A stretch of 64,000 bases of DNA from Salaquimonas sp041736675 (GTDB lineage: Bacteria > Pseudomonadota > Alphaproteobacteria > Rhizobiales > Rhizobiaceae). The DNA lies in NCBI GenBank assembly GCA_041736675.1, contig JBGSTD010000016.1, positions 24,236 to 88,235 on the forward strand. Direction: 5' to 3'. The first letter of the stretch is position 1, and the number at the start of each line of letters is the position of its first letter. The position numbers and the translations under genes are program-made. Shown one piece after another: positions 1 through 8,242 of the stretch. The notes beneath the pieces are model-generated. The model was not told the origin of the DNA and ran no database searches. It was given only the letters and a program-made list of their open reading frames with translations.

Positions 1-1120
1 CAGGCCAATCTGCTGCAGTCCTGGCGGCCTGCATCAACAATACCTCGGTCAACGGAGCAATAATGCCACGTTCTTCTGCTAGCGGAATAAATTTGGCAGG
101 CGACACAAAACCGAGTTCCGGATCAATCCACCGGGCGAGAGCCTCAAAACCAAGCAGGCTGCCATCCTGCAACGAAATGATCGGCTGGTAGTGAGGGGCA
201 ATCACATTGTCAGCAATCGCCCTGCGAAGGGCCTGCTCAAGTATCGCATTTTCACGCACGGTCTTTTCCACCTCTGAGGAATAGATCGTGAAACGTCCGC
301 GCCCCTTCTGTTTGGAATGATATAGTGCCGTTTCGATTGATGCGGTTATCTTGTCGATTGTCTCTCCGCCATCTGGATAGATCGCAAAACCGAAGGAGCC
401 TGACAATCTTACTGAAGAGCCATCAATGTCAAAAGGTGCAAGCAGCACATCCTGCAGCAGTTTTCCTGCCTTGATCACCTTTTCAGGGGTCGATGCATTA
501 GGCAGAATAAAGGAAAACTCATCTCCATCATGCCGGAACACAAAACCGGCATCTTCAATCGCAGCGCGCAAACGCATCGAGCATTGCTTGATCAGATGGT
601 CCCCTCCTGAAAATCCGAAAAGGTCATTGATCGGCTTCATGCCGTCCAGGTTGACAATGCCAACCGCAAATCCGGTTTCAAAGCCCTCAGGCACACCATG
701 ATATTTTGCGGCAATCGTCTTGAATTTTTCCTGAAAACGCTGCTTGTTGCCGAGTCCGGTCGATTTATCAGTGTAAGACAATGTCCCGTTATTAAGCTGT
801 TCTGGCCCATCGACAGCATGCGCGATCGGGCGTTCATCATTTGAAACTGCGGCAACAGGATTATTTTCAGCCTGTGTTGAGGTTGAATTCCACTCATCCT
901 TCTTATTGCCCAGCAGAACCAGACTTATAGCAGCGCCAAAAACCAGCACACCCATCATTGGCTTCAGGAATGGAATACCCACAAGGTTTTCACCAAGAAG
1001 AATGACCAATCCGGCCAGAGCCAGGATCAGGACTGTAATCAACGACACGTATCTTGAACGATCCTGTTTCAAATTGGAAAAACTGGAAAAAATTTCGCTA
1101 ATTACTGACTTGGAAGGCAT
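1..1120 (-). CDS. Membrane GGDEF-EAL protein, 3' part outside window
   Basis: This is a membrane protein of cyclic-di-GMP metabolism; the end of the gene lies beyond base 1. The ATG at 1120 has a GGAG about 5 nt upstream. Two hydrophobic segments lie at about residues 24-43 and 52-69, followed by a polar linker. The GGDEF domain follows, with its signature read as RHDGDEF (bases near 525-545), so the first glycine of GGDEF is Asp. An EAL domain begins afterwards with the intact motif GFEALARW (bases near 130-155) and runs off the edge. Synthesis, hydrolysis or both are possible. The variant signature leaves cyclase activity uncertain, and the distal EAL metal ligands are not visible. It is transcribed in the same direction as rlmE but separated by about 150 nt. 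Confidence 0.9.
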   Translation of the reverse strand, partial: MPSKSVISEIFSSFSNLKQDRSRYVSLITVLILALAGLVILLGENLVGIPFLKPMMGVLVFGAAISLVLLGNKKDEWNSTSTQAENNPVAAVSNDERPIAHAVDGPEQLNNGTLSYTDKSTGLGNKQRFQEKFKTIAAKYHGVPEGFETGFAVGIVNLDGMKPINDLFGFSGGDHLIKQCSMRLRAAIEDAGFVFRHDGDEFSFILPNASTPEKVIKAGKLLQDVLLAPFDIDGSSVRLSGSFGFAIYPDGGETIDKITASIETALYHSKQKGRGRFTIYSSEVEKTVRENAILEQALRRAIADNVIAPHYQPIISLQDGSLLGFEALARWIDPELGFVSPAKFIPLAEERGIIAPLTEVLLMQAARTAADWP

Positions 1121-1267
1121 CGAAACTCCGGAAATTTTCTGGACTGTGATTTCCGAAACCATACCAAGAAAAGTAAACAGGGCGGTTTCCTGTCTGATTT
1201 AAAACGAAAATCCTGACTGATTTCGCTTTCTTTTGATCCTCATGGTTAACAATGTACTACCGGGGTA

Positions 1268-2083
1268 CTACCGGGCATCCTCTTCAGGGATATCTTCATC
1301 TTGCACAGGCTTCTTGCCCTTGAAATTTCGTGCAAAAAGATAAAGTTCTACCGAGCCATCGCGTGATGCAGGCGGTTTGACGTGAAAAATTTCCTGAAAG
1401 TTGTGCTTCAGCTTGTTCAAAAGTTCGCCCTCTGTCCCACCCTGGAAAGTTTTGCACAAAAAGTGCCCGCCTGGCTTCAGCACTTTCAAGGCAAAATCCA
1501 GCGCAACTTCAACCAGGTGCATTGTCCTCAAATGGTCGGTCCGTCTGTGACCCGTTGTCGGCGCTGCCATATCGGATAACACAACATCTGGAAGGTGACC
1601 GCCCAGCGCCTCCATCAGGGCATCTGGAGCGTCGTCATCCAGAAAGTCCTTCATTAATATGGTGGCACCCGGCACCTCCATCATTTGAAGATAGTCTATT
1701 CCAACTACTGTAATTTCTTCAGGCGTCGAACCGGTACGTTCGACACAAACCTGTGTCCAGCCACCAGGCGCTGCGCCAAGATCAATAACCCTGCGGCCTT
1801 TCTTCAGGAAGTGGTACCGGTCGTCCATTTCCTTTATTTTATAGGCTGCACGTGAGGCATAGCCCTCGGCCTTGGCCTGTTTTACATATGGATCGTTCAA
1901 CTGCCGATGGAGCCATAATATGGACGAGAGCTTACGTCCGCGCGCCGTCTTGACCTTTGTATGCATCATTCGATTGGCAGAACCCGACTGCCCGCCGAGC
2001 TTCGATCCGGTTGTCTTGCCACCGGACTTGGCACTTCCTGCCTTGCCGCCTTTGCCGCCCACAGGGCCTTTCTTTTGGCTCAT
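1268..2083 (-). CDS. rlmE: 23S rRNA (uridine2552-2'-O)-methyltransferase RlmE
   Basis: RlmE (FtsJ/RrmJ) methylates U2552 of 23S rRNA with S-adenosylmethionine during large-subunit maturation. At 271 residues it is longer than the roughly 209-residue E. coli enzyme, because of a Gly/Lys/Ser-rich N-terminal tail of about 50 residues. The SAM loop DLGAAPGGW is near residue 100. The catalytic Lys-Asp-Lys-Glu set is present: Lys in RAAYK, Asp in LSDMA, Lys in FLCKTFQGG and Glu in VELYLFARN. The ATG at 2083 has a strong AAGGAGG. It overlaps the upstream phosphatase gene by 4 nt, so translation is probably coupled. Confidence 0.96.
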   Translation of the reverse strand: MSQKKGPVGGKGGKAGSAKSGGKTTGSKLGGQSGSANRMMHTKVKTARGRKLSSILWLHRQLNDPYVKQAKAEGYASRAAYKIKEMDDRYHFLKKGRRVIDLGAAPGGWTQVCVERTGSTPEEITVVGIDYLQMMEVPGATILMKDFLDDDAPDALMEALGGHLPDVVLSDMAAPTTGHRRTDHLRTMHLVEVALDFALKVLKPGGHFLCKTFQGGTEGELLNKLKHNFQEIFHVKPPASRDGSVELYLFARNFKGKKPVQDEDIPEEDAR

Positions 2084-3882
2084 TGCGAACCTCCTTCGTC
2101 AGCATCAGGTGTAGTCGCCTGTCTCGATGGCTTATCGCGCTCATTGCCCGAACTGTTATTACCCGAATTGTTGTTTCGTTGCCCGGGTTGACGCGGATTA
2201 TTGAATTTGCGCCATTGATTTTGGCGTGGCTGCATCCAGGCGCTGTCATGTTCCATCATCTGGGTCAGGATACCTTCCCGCAATCCGCGGTCTGCAACAC
2301 GCAAACGTTCACTTGGCCAGGTTAACCGGATGGCTTCCAGAATGGCGCATCCTGCCATGACCAGATCCGCCCGCTCAGTTCCGATACACGGACTGCTGGA
2401 TCTCTGCCGGTAATCCATCGCCAGAAGATCCTGGATAACCTTGTCAATTTCACCCGAGCTGAGCCACAAACCATCAACGAGTCGGCGTTCATATTTGGGC
2501 AGCCCCAAATGAATTCCTGCCAGCGTGGTTACTGTACCGGATGTGCCAAGCAGATGTACCCTGCCGTTTTTCCAAACACGCGCGAGTTGATCCCGTCCTT
2601 CAAACACATTGAGAAAATCGCGCACCTCATCAATCATCGCCTGAAAGATTTCGCGATTAACGGTTGTTCCGCCATGACGCTCGGCAAGGGTAACAACCCC
2701 CACCGGCATCGAAGTCCAAGACACAATCTGATCAACAATCCGCTTTTTCCGTCCCTGACGATTGACCAGTATCAACTCCGAGGAACCACCGCCAATATCA
2801 AACAGGACTGCAGCATCAGCCTTATTGTCCATCAGCGCGCCACACCCCTCGGCTGCCAGATAAGCTTCTGTCTGCTGGTCAACAATCTCCAGATCCATCC
2901 CCGTTTCGCTTTTCACACGCTCCAGAAAATCCGCACCGTTAACTGCTCTTCGGCAGGCTTCAGTGGCAATCAGCCTATGACGCCGGATGTTGTGGCCCAT
3001 CAATTTTTCCGCGCAAATCTTCAGCGCCTCGATTGCGCGGTCCATCGCAGCTTCAGACAATCTGCCGCTGGTGGCCAATCCCTCGCCAAGCCGCACGATA
3101 CGCGAAAATCCGTCAATCACCCTGAACCGTCCGCGTTCCTGCGGAACAGCAACGAGAAGGCGGCAATTATTGGTGCCAAGATCAAGAGCGGCATAAAGCC
3201 CGGGATTGGATACCTTGGCGTTCTTTTGGTCTGTTCTAGCCTGATCCAGTCTTGAGATGGGAACCTTCTGCCTCAATGTAGCCGAAACTCTGACCTCTTC
3301 CAATGCCGCGGGAGAATAGGCGACGTCAGGCGCAGGAGTGACTGGGCTTCGCAGATTGCGCATCAGCCCGCGCGGATCAATTCCCTTTTTCTTGCCCCTG
3401 CCCCTTTTGCGGCGGCGTGGCTTCGCGCGTGCACTCGCCTCAGCACCGGTTTCTTGTGATTGCACTTCGAGTGATGGAGTATCTGGTCGTGCAACCAGCG
3501 GACTGTCAGCGCGCAAAGCAGCGTTCCTGAAATTGCCTCGGGCGATATCAGACTGCTTCTCCGGCTTTTCTTCAACCGGAACTCCATGGGCAACTGGGGC
3601 AGCGCGGGTTAATGCGCCGGACGAACCGCCATTCTTGCCACCGCGAATTGCGCCATGGCCCGATTTTTGATCCCTTGCATTACCATACCGGCGTTTGTCG
3701 CCAGGCTTGGGCATGACAGGATCACCTTGCGCCGCATATGAAGTGGCTGCCGGAACACTGTCTTCCAAAGGACCAATTTGTTGAAAAGTTGAAGCATTGC
3801 CGCTGCCCTGTTCCTGCTTTTCACTTTTATGACGGTTGCGCCTTTTCCCATTTTGCCTTCTCAGGCCGGGAAACTTGCTCAA
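2080..3882 (-). CDS. Exopolyphosphatase/pppGpp phosphohydrolase family (Ppx/GppA) with long N-terminal extension
   Basis: Ppx/GppA enzymes hydrolyse polyphosphate or pppGpp using an actin-like fold. The two phosphate loops are visible: ALDLGTNNCRLLV near residue 232 and FDIGGGSSEL near residue 361. The first 225 residues are low-complexity and basic (for example RRRKRGRGKKKG near 157), and the last 45 are Asn/Arg/Gln-rich, so only about 330 residues form the catalytic core. The full frame starts with TTG at 3882 (AAAGGTG upstream). An in-frame ATG at 3717 has AAGGTGA at good spacing and is a real alternative, giving 545 residues. The stop overlaps the rlmE start, linking a stress-nucleotide/polyphosphate enzyme to ribosome maturation in one operon. 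Confidence 0.88.
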   Translation of the reverse strand: MSKFPGLRRQNGKRRNRHKSEKQEQGSGNASTFQQIGPLEDSVPAATSYAAQGDPVMPKPGDKRRYGNARDQKSGHGAIRGGKNGGSSGALTRAAPVAHGVPVEEKPEKQSDIARGNFRNAALRADSPLVARPDTPSLEVQSQETGAEASARAKPRRRKRGRGKKKGIDPRGLMRNLRSPVTPAPDVAYSPAALEEVRVSATLRQKVPISRLDQARTDQKNAKVSNPGLYAALDLGTNNCRLLVAVPQERGRFRVIDGFSRIVRLGEGLATSGRLSEAAMDRAIEALKICAEKLMGHNIRRHRLIATEACRRAVNGADFLERVKSETGMDLEIVDQQTEAYLAAEGCGALMDNKADAAVLFDIGGGSSELILVNRQGRKKRIVDQIVSWTSMPVGVVTLAERHGGTTVNREIFQAMIDEVRDFLNVFEGRDQLARVWKNGRVHLLGTSGTVTTLAGIHLGLPKYERRLVDGLWLSSGEIDKVIQDLLAMDYRQRSSSPCIGTERADLVMAGCAILEAIRLTWPSERLRVADRGLREGILTQMMEHDSAWMQPRQNQWRKFNNPRQPGQRNNNSGNNSSGNERDKPSRQATTPDADEGGSQ

Positions 3883-4301
3883 TCTTACACCTTTTTCCTG
3901 ACTTCATTCTGTCAGGTATTATGTTCAATGTTGGGATAAGGCTATCACCAGTTTGATGCTTCGCAAAGTCAATTTCCCAAAAAAGTCAAAAAGTTTCATA
4001 CCGCGCGCTGCAGCAAGCTTTCATCACGCGAATTGTCGTATCATTCCGAACAACACACAGCGTGCGGTTAACAGGCCCCGAAACGATTTGACTTTTATTT
4101 CGCGTTTGCCGCTCTCAATAGGCCATCATGCCTGACAAAGAACTTTTTGAAATCACTATTGCAAAATGCGTCTGCGAACCGTATAGCAAGCGCGCTTCCT
4201 ATAACAGGTCACATCATGATCTTGTTATTGATTGCCCCGAACAAACCGGCCAGAATGCCATCCAGGTTAACGGGACACCCAAAGGTCGCAAATGCTATTC
4301 T
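3883..4301. other. Intergenic region upstream of tRNA-Gln; no gene seen
   Basis: About 420 nt with short open frames only. The longest candidate on the plus strand (4128-4316) runs into the tRNA and has no ribosome binding site that I would trust. The region should hold the promoter of the leftward ppx-rlmE operon and that of the tRNA, but I could not assign convincing -35/-10 boxes. Confidence 0.5.
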
Positions 4302-4375
4302 TGGGGAATAGTTTAACGGTAGAACGACGGACTCTGACTCCGTTAGTCATGGTTCGAATCCATGTTCCCCAGCCA
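4302..4375 (+). tRNA. tRNA-Gln (anticodon CUG)
   Basis: A complete 74-nt cloverleaf including an encoded CCA. The acceptor stem TGGGGAA (4302-4308) pairs with TTCCCCA (4365-4371), with G73 then CCA. The anticodon stem ACGGA/TCCGT carries loop CTCTGAC, giving anticodon CTG, which reads CAG. The T arm contains GGTTCGAATCC. The U1-A72 weak first pair and G73 are typical of glutamine tRNAs. No integrase or att-like repeat is visible beside it. Confidence 0.96.
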
Positions 4376-4505
4376 GGCAGTTTATTGAAACCCCTGGCAA
4401 TTTATTGAAATCATTGTATTTTCTTGACAGAACAACCCGGCATCTTTGACCGGGAAGTGTAAATTAACAACACAAAAGTCGGCACGCACCCGGTTCAGGC
4501 ATCTA

Positions 4506-4976
4506 TCAGCTGCAAATTTCCTGCTTTGCAAATTCGTCGACTGAAAGATTCCATAGCCTGTCTGAGAAAGTCCCACCCAAACTGTCTGTCCATTTCCCGT
4601 CCTTGCGAACAACGATTTTGTCGCGGCCCGAAGTACACGTTATCAAATAGCTGGGATTTCCGGCAATCGCCCCGTTATCGCGGATAGACTTTACCTGGTT
4701 TGAGGCACTGCCGGAAACCGCTGCAGATTGGGTGGAGGTTGTCGCAGCGACCGAAGCTGGCTGTTCCGGGGAACCGGCGGCAGGTGCATTTGAAATTGCA
4801 TTGCTCCAGCTTTCGCTCCGCGCCTGTTTACGTTGCCCCTCTTCGACCCTGCGCGCGCGGTCAAAATCCTCAAGAACTTTCGTGTATTTTCTGATTTCAC
4901 CACTTAAATCCAACGCAAGTGACGATTGGGTCGCAGCGAGAAAAAAAACTGTGCTCCAAAAAGCAGCCTTTCTCAT
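4506..4976 (-). CDS. Hypothetical exported protein, 156 aa
   Basis: I do not recognise the family. The protein begins with a good Sec signal peptide (MRKAAFWSTVFFLAATQSSLA, cleavage probably after ALA near residue 22). A charged, helix-prone stretch rich in Arg/Glu/Gln follows at about residues 25-58, then a low-complexity Ala/Ser/Thr/Pro linker to about residue 97. The C-terminal domain of about 55 residues contains two cysteines (ITCTSG and QEICS), which could form a disulfide in the periplasm. Its start overlaps the stop of the upstream lipoprotein gene by 4 nt, so the two are co-translated and probably act together in the envelope. Confidence 0.75.
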   Translation of the reverse strand: MRKAAFWSTVFFLAATQSSLALDLSGEIRKYTKVLEDFDRARRVEEGQRKQARSESWSNAISNAPAAGSPEQPASVAATTSTQSAAVSGSASNQVKSIRDNGAIAGNPSYLITCTSGRDKIVVRKDGKWTDSLGGTFSDRLWNLSVDEFAKQEICS

Positions 4977-6031
4977 TTGTATTTCTTCCTAACGATTTTC
5001 CAGGCATCCTTGCCATTGATCTCAAGGTCGTAAACTTTACCTTCCGCGTCATCCAGATTTGTAATCGTCCGCCTGTTTCCATCCGATGCCGCCATGATTA
5101 GGGGGATCGAGATTATCTCGCTGGCTTTGAATTTGTATCCGTTTGCAGCATTTAGGACAAAGGGCTTGCCATCAACCGGCCATTCTTTGCCAGCCACCAT
5201 GATAGAAAAACAGCTTTCTTTTATTTCATTGTTATTTGTGTGAATGCTATGACGCCATGTCGTATTGGCACAGGCTTTGTATTTTCCGGTTATGTCCAGT
5301 TTGAATTTGAGAATGTCCCTGGCAAAAGCGCCAGATGGATCAAGCTCAATTTCAACATCAACATGAATATAGGAAACCTGAACCGAATATCGTTCATTGG
5401 TCAAAATACCCATCAGACCATTCTGGTTTTCAAATGTCTTGGATCCCGGTGCCACTCCCCTGACGTGGGTTTTTACGACAAAACTGTCAGTATATATTTG
5501 GTTGGAAAAATTATCAGAACCTTTTTCCGGCTTGTTGCGCACCATGGCTGTTGCTGAGGCAACTTTAACTTTACCTTGTTCTGGCGAGAGAGTCCCACTT
5601 TTTGAATTGCCGGCAGTCGAGATGGTTTCCGCTGGTTTTTTTCCATTTCGGTACAAGCGGGCGGACGCAGAAAATGGGGCGCCGGCTTTTGACCAACTGA
5701 CGTTGATCACGTCCCTGCCGGACATATGGGTTACTACCGTGCCGCCATCAATACAGTTTCCACTGTCAATACGTTCTATAAATGTTACCTCGTTCATGGT
5801 TCGAGAAGTCTGTTCCAAATGACCTTCACAACCAAGGCTCGGATAACTTACCTTCGGTAGTTTGCCTTCATTCAATACCATGGGAAATGATTTGCCATCA
5901 GACTGCACAAAGTCACCTTTGTACGGCGCACCCAAGGCAACAGTCTTGTAGTCAGAAGAAGAGGGATTGCTTGCCGACTGACAACCAGCAACTCCAACAG
6001 CAGTGGCACCGGCCAACAACAGCCTTGACAT
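4973..6031 (-). CDS. Hypothetical lipoprotein, about 352 aa
   Basis: Family unknown to me. From the ATG at 6031 the protein starts MSRLLLAGATAVGVAGCQS, a short signal with the lipobox VAGC, so it should be lipidated. The frame stays open to 6148, but that start would put 39 extra residues before the signal. The body is beta-rich with many polar residues and several cysteines (for example SLGCEGH, SGNCIDGG, YKACANTT, KESCFSI) that may form periplasmic disulfides. The C-terminal part alternates Asp/Gly turns and strands, ending NGKDAWKIVRKKYK. It is translationally coupled to the 156-residue exported protein. The ribosome binding site is weak, so the start is inferred from the lipobox. Confidence 0.72.
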   Translation of the reverse strand: MSRLLLAGATAVGVAGCQSASNPSSSDYKTVALGAPYKGDFVQSDGKSFPMVLNEGKLPKVSYPSLGCEGHLEQTSRTMNEVTFIERIDSGNCIDGGTVVTHMSGRDVINVSWSKAGAPFSASARLYRNGKKPAETISTAGNSKSGTLSPEQGKVKVASATAMVRNKPEKGSDNFSNQIYTDSFVVKTHVRGVAPGSKTFENQNGLMGILTNERYSVQVSYIHVDVEIELDPSGAFARDILKFKLDITGKYKACANTTWRHSIHTNNNEIKESCFSIMVAGKEWPVDGKPFVLNAANGYKFKASEIISIPLIMAASDGNRRTITNLDDAEGKVYDLEINGKDAWKIVRKKYK

Positions 6032-6452
6032 CAATTGGCGGGCACCACCAAAGTCAAGAAAGAAGGAATTCGGGATAAGCTTGTCATGAACAACATGCCA
6101 ACACGCATGGTTCATTAGGCGGCTTTTGTTGGTCAATGGAAATAACATGAAAAGTCTTCATAAATATTATCGAAATTCTGGCGGGTAATTCGCGGCTCTC
6201 CAAGGAAACGAGACCTATGGAGCGCCTTGGAAAAAATGAATTTTATGCGAATAATGATCTTTTCAAATTACTTGCACGACCATTGGCAATGTTCAAATAG
6301 ATTTCAGACACTATTGAAAATTGATCAGTTTTCCACAGATTTTAGATTTCTTTTGAACATTGAGTTCATTGCAAATGCCAGTTTTGAGCAACAGCAAAGG
6401 GATGGAAATTCCCACTGCGCGTCTCTTTGGTACCAGGCAGTTTCAAATCAGT
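6032..6452. other. AT-rich intergenic region; no gene seen
   Basis: About 420 nt upstream of the lipoprotein gene and downstream of the aldehyde dehydrogenase gene. I see no convincing coding frame. There is a loose inverted repeat TCCAAGG (6199-6205) and CCTTGGA (6225-6231) with a 19-nt gap, of unknown meaning. Confidence 0.45.
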
Positions 6453-7895
6453 TTATTTGAGCTTGATGGCGATGTTCTTGGTCTGAACATAGTTCATCAA
6501 TGCCTCACGGCCTTTTTCGCGGCCATAGCCTGATTTTCCAACGCCGCCGAAAGGCGTTTCAACACCGCCTGCATACCATTCATTGACAAAGACCTGTCCT
6601 GCCCTGATTTTGGTTGCCGCCTTTGTTGCCCGGTCGAGATTGCGGGTGAAAACCCCTCCGACAAGGCCATATTCAGTGTTGTTGGCTATTGCAATCGCCT
6701 CCTCGTCGCTGGAAAATTTCAGGATGGACAACACAGGTCCGAATACTTCCTCGTTGGCTATCGTCATTTCGCTTGTCACGCCGGTCAGGACGGTCGGCTC
6801 CATGAAGGCTCCCGGAATATTGAGCTTGCGCCCGCCGGCAGCGACAAGCGCGCCTTGAGCCTCAGCCTCTGCAACCATTTTCACTGCACGGTCCCGCTGC
6901 CCTTCGCTGACCATTGCCCCCATGTTCGGGCCGAACTCACCAAGTTCAATCCCCGGGCTGACCTGCAAACTTTTGGCAATACCGACAGCCCTCTCGACGA
7001 GTTCATCATGACGGCTTTCGTGAACAATGACGCGGCTCATCGCGGAGCAAACCTGGCCGGCATTGAAGAATATTCCCCAACGCACATCATTCTCGAACGC
7101 ATCAAGATCGGCATCGTCGTGAACGATTGCGGCAGATTTTCCACCAAGTTCAAGAATGCAGGGAACCACATTTCTTGCTGCGGCTGTGGCAATTGCGATG
7201 CCCGTGCCCACTGATCCGGTAAACACAATCTGTTTGACATCGCAGTGCGAGGACAGTGCGGCCCCTGCTTCCTGCCCGTATCCACAAACAATATTGACCG
7301 CGCCCTCAGGCAGGCCGACCGCTTCAGCCGCAAGGGCAAACCATGAATTGGTCAACGGGGTGAGTTCAGGGGTTTTAATGACACAGGCATTGCCGGTCGC
7401 CAGCGCGGCTGAAAGCGAGCGTGCCGTCATTTCGAGCGGATAGTTCCAGGGAATGATATGCGCGGTGACCCCAAACGGCTCATAGACCGTAAAATCAAAG
7501 TAAGATGCACCCAACGGAATCGAGCGGCCTTCGACAGTTTCGGCCTGATTGCCGTAATATTCAAAGTAACGCGCTGCACCTTCCACCTCGATCCGGCTTT
7601 CCCAAAGCGGTTTGCCCTGCTCAAGCGTCAAAACCCGTGAAATCTCTTCAATGTGCTCAAGCAGGAACCTGCCCATTGCCTGAACCATCCTTCCCCGAAG
7701 GACAGGTCGCAACCCAGAGAGGACGCCGCTTTGGTGCATTCGTTTGGCGGCTTGCACTGCAAGATCAACATCTCCCGCATCTGCAACAGCATGCTCAGCA
7801 AGCAGCTCACTCGTGCCTGGATTATACACCGCCAAACGCCCGCCACTGCCGTCAACCCATTTTTCTTCGATGTAATTCTGCCAATAGGTTTTCAA
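6453..7895 (-). CDS. NAD(P)-dependent aldehyde dehydrogenase
   Basis: This enzyme oxidises an aldehyde to a carboxylate with NAD(P). Family motifs are present: the cofactor region PWNYPLE, FTGSVGTG, the general-base motif ELGGKS, the nucleophile Cys in GQVCSA and NEEVFGPV near the end. Length is about 480 residues, normal for the superfamily. I start at TTG 7895 because AAAGGAT lies about 8 nt upstream and the product then begins MKTYWQNYIEEKWVDG like its relatives. The longer frame from GTG 7940 has no ribosome binding site. It stands alone between two intergenic gaps. The substrate cannot be read from sequence; proximity to sugar genes makes a sugar- or polyol-derived aldehyde possible, and betaine or semialdehyde substrates are alternatives. 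Confidence 0.9.
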   Translation of the reverse strand: MKTYWQNYIEEKWVDGSGGRLAVYNPGTSELLAEHAVADAGDVDLAVQAAKRMHQSGVLSGLRPVLRGRMVQAMGRFLLEHIEEISRVLTLEQGKPLWESRIEVEGAARYFEYYGNQAETVEGRSIPLGASYFDFTVYEPFGVTAHIIPWNYPLEMTARSLSAALATGNACVIKTPELTPLTNSWFALAAEAVGLPEGAVNIVCGYGQEAGAALSSHCDVKQIVFTGSVGTGIAIATAAARNVVPCILELGGKSAAIVHDDADLDAFENDVRWGIFFNAGQVCSAMSRVIVHESRHDELVERAVGIAKSLQVSPGIELGEFGPNMGAMVSEGQRDRAVKMVAEAEAQGALVAAGGRKLNIPGAFMEPTVLTGVTSEMTIANEEVFGPVLSILKFSSDEEAIAIANNTEYGLVGGVFTRNLDRATKAATKIRAGQVFVNEWYAGGVETPFGGVGKSGYGREKGREALMNYVQTKNIAIKLK

Positions 7896-8242
7896 ATCAG
7901 TATCCTTTGCAAAGGGCCGCAGCAAAAAATTGCCTTTCACAATTCATAACCAATGGCAGAAAAGTGCGATACTTCAAGGGACGACAGGAAACAGCGCATA
8001 TTCGCTTTTTTGCAGCACAACAAAAAATCAACAAACTCCAGGTGTTGCATTTTTTGCAACGCTCCATGGATTTTTTAGCAGCATACAGATGCACGAATAT
8101 CGCTTAGAAAGAACCCGGCGTGAGGCACAGCGACTATTTAGAACCATGTCCTCCCAGGCATCTATGATAAGTGCTTGTGTCTCACGTCACCAATCCTGCG
8201 CAAAGCATCAGGGTTATGCTGTAAATCGAAACAACCCGAATA
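7896..8242. other. Intergenic region between fructokinase gene and aldehyde dehydrogenase gene
   Basis: About 350 nt that must hold the promoter of the leftward aldehyde dehydrogenase gene. Apart from the short inverted repeat listed at 8044-8060, I see nothing identifiable, and no coding frame I would support. Confidence 0.45.
8044..8060. promoter_or_regulatory. Candidate operator: inverted repeat upstream of aldehyde dehydrogenase
   Basis: GTTGCA, five T, TGCAAC: perfect 6-bp arms located about 150 nt before the aldehyde dehydrogenase start. A partial copy of one arm (TTTTTTGCAGC) lies about 35 nt away at 8009-8019. The size and symmetry fit a dimeric repressor site. The regulator is not identified. 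Confidence 0.35.

Noticed and set aside
1255..1274. Short direct repeat of TACTACCGGG before rlmE stop
   Set aside because: Only two copies of a 10-mer, one within coding sequence; no mobile element or array context.
4128..4316. 62-residue frame starting MPDKELFEI
   Set aside because: Runs into the tRNA-Gln gene and has no convincing Shine-Dalgarno.
4302..4505. tRNA-Gln as an integration site for a mobile element
   Set aside because: No integrase, no repeated tRNA 3' end further along the window and no shift in gene style nearby.
7505..8107. 200-residue open frame on the plus strand
   Set aside because: Overlaps the aldehyde dehydrogenase N-terminal region in antisense, is rich in His/Gln/Cys and has no motif.
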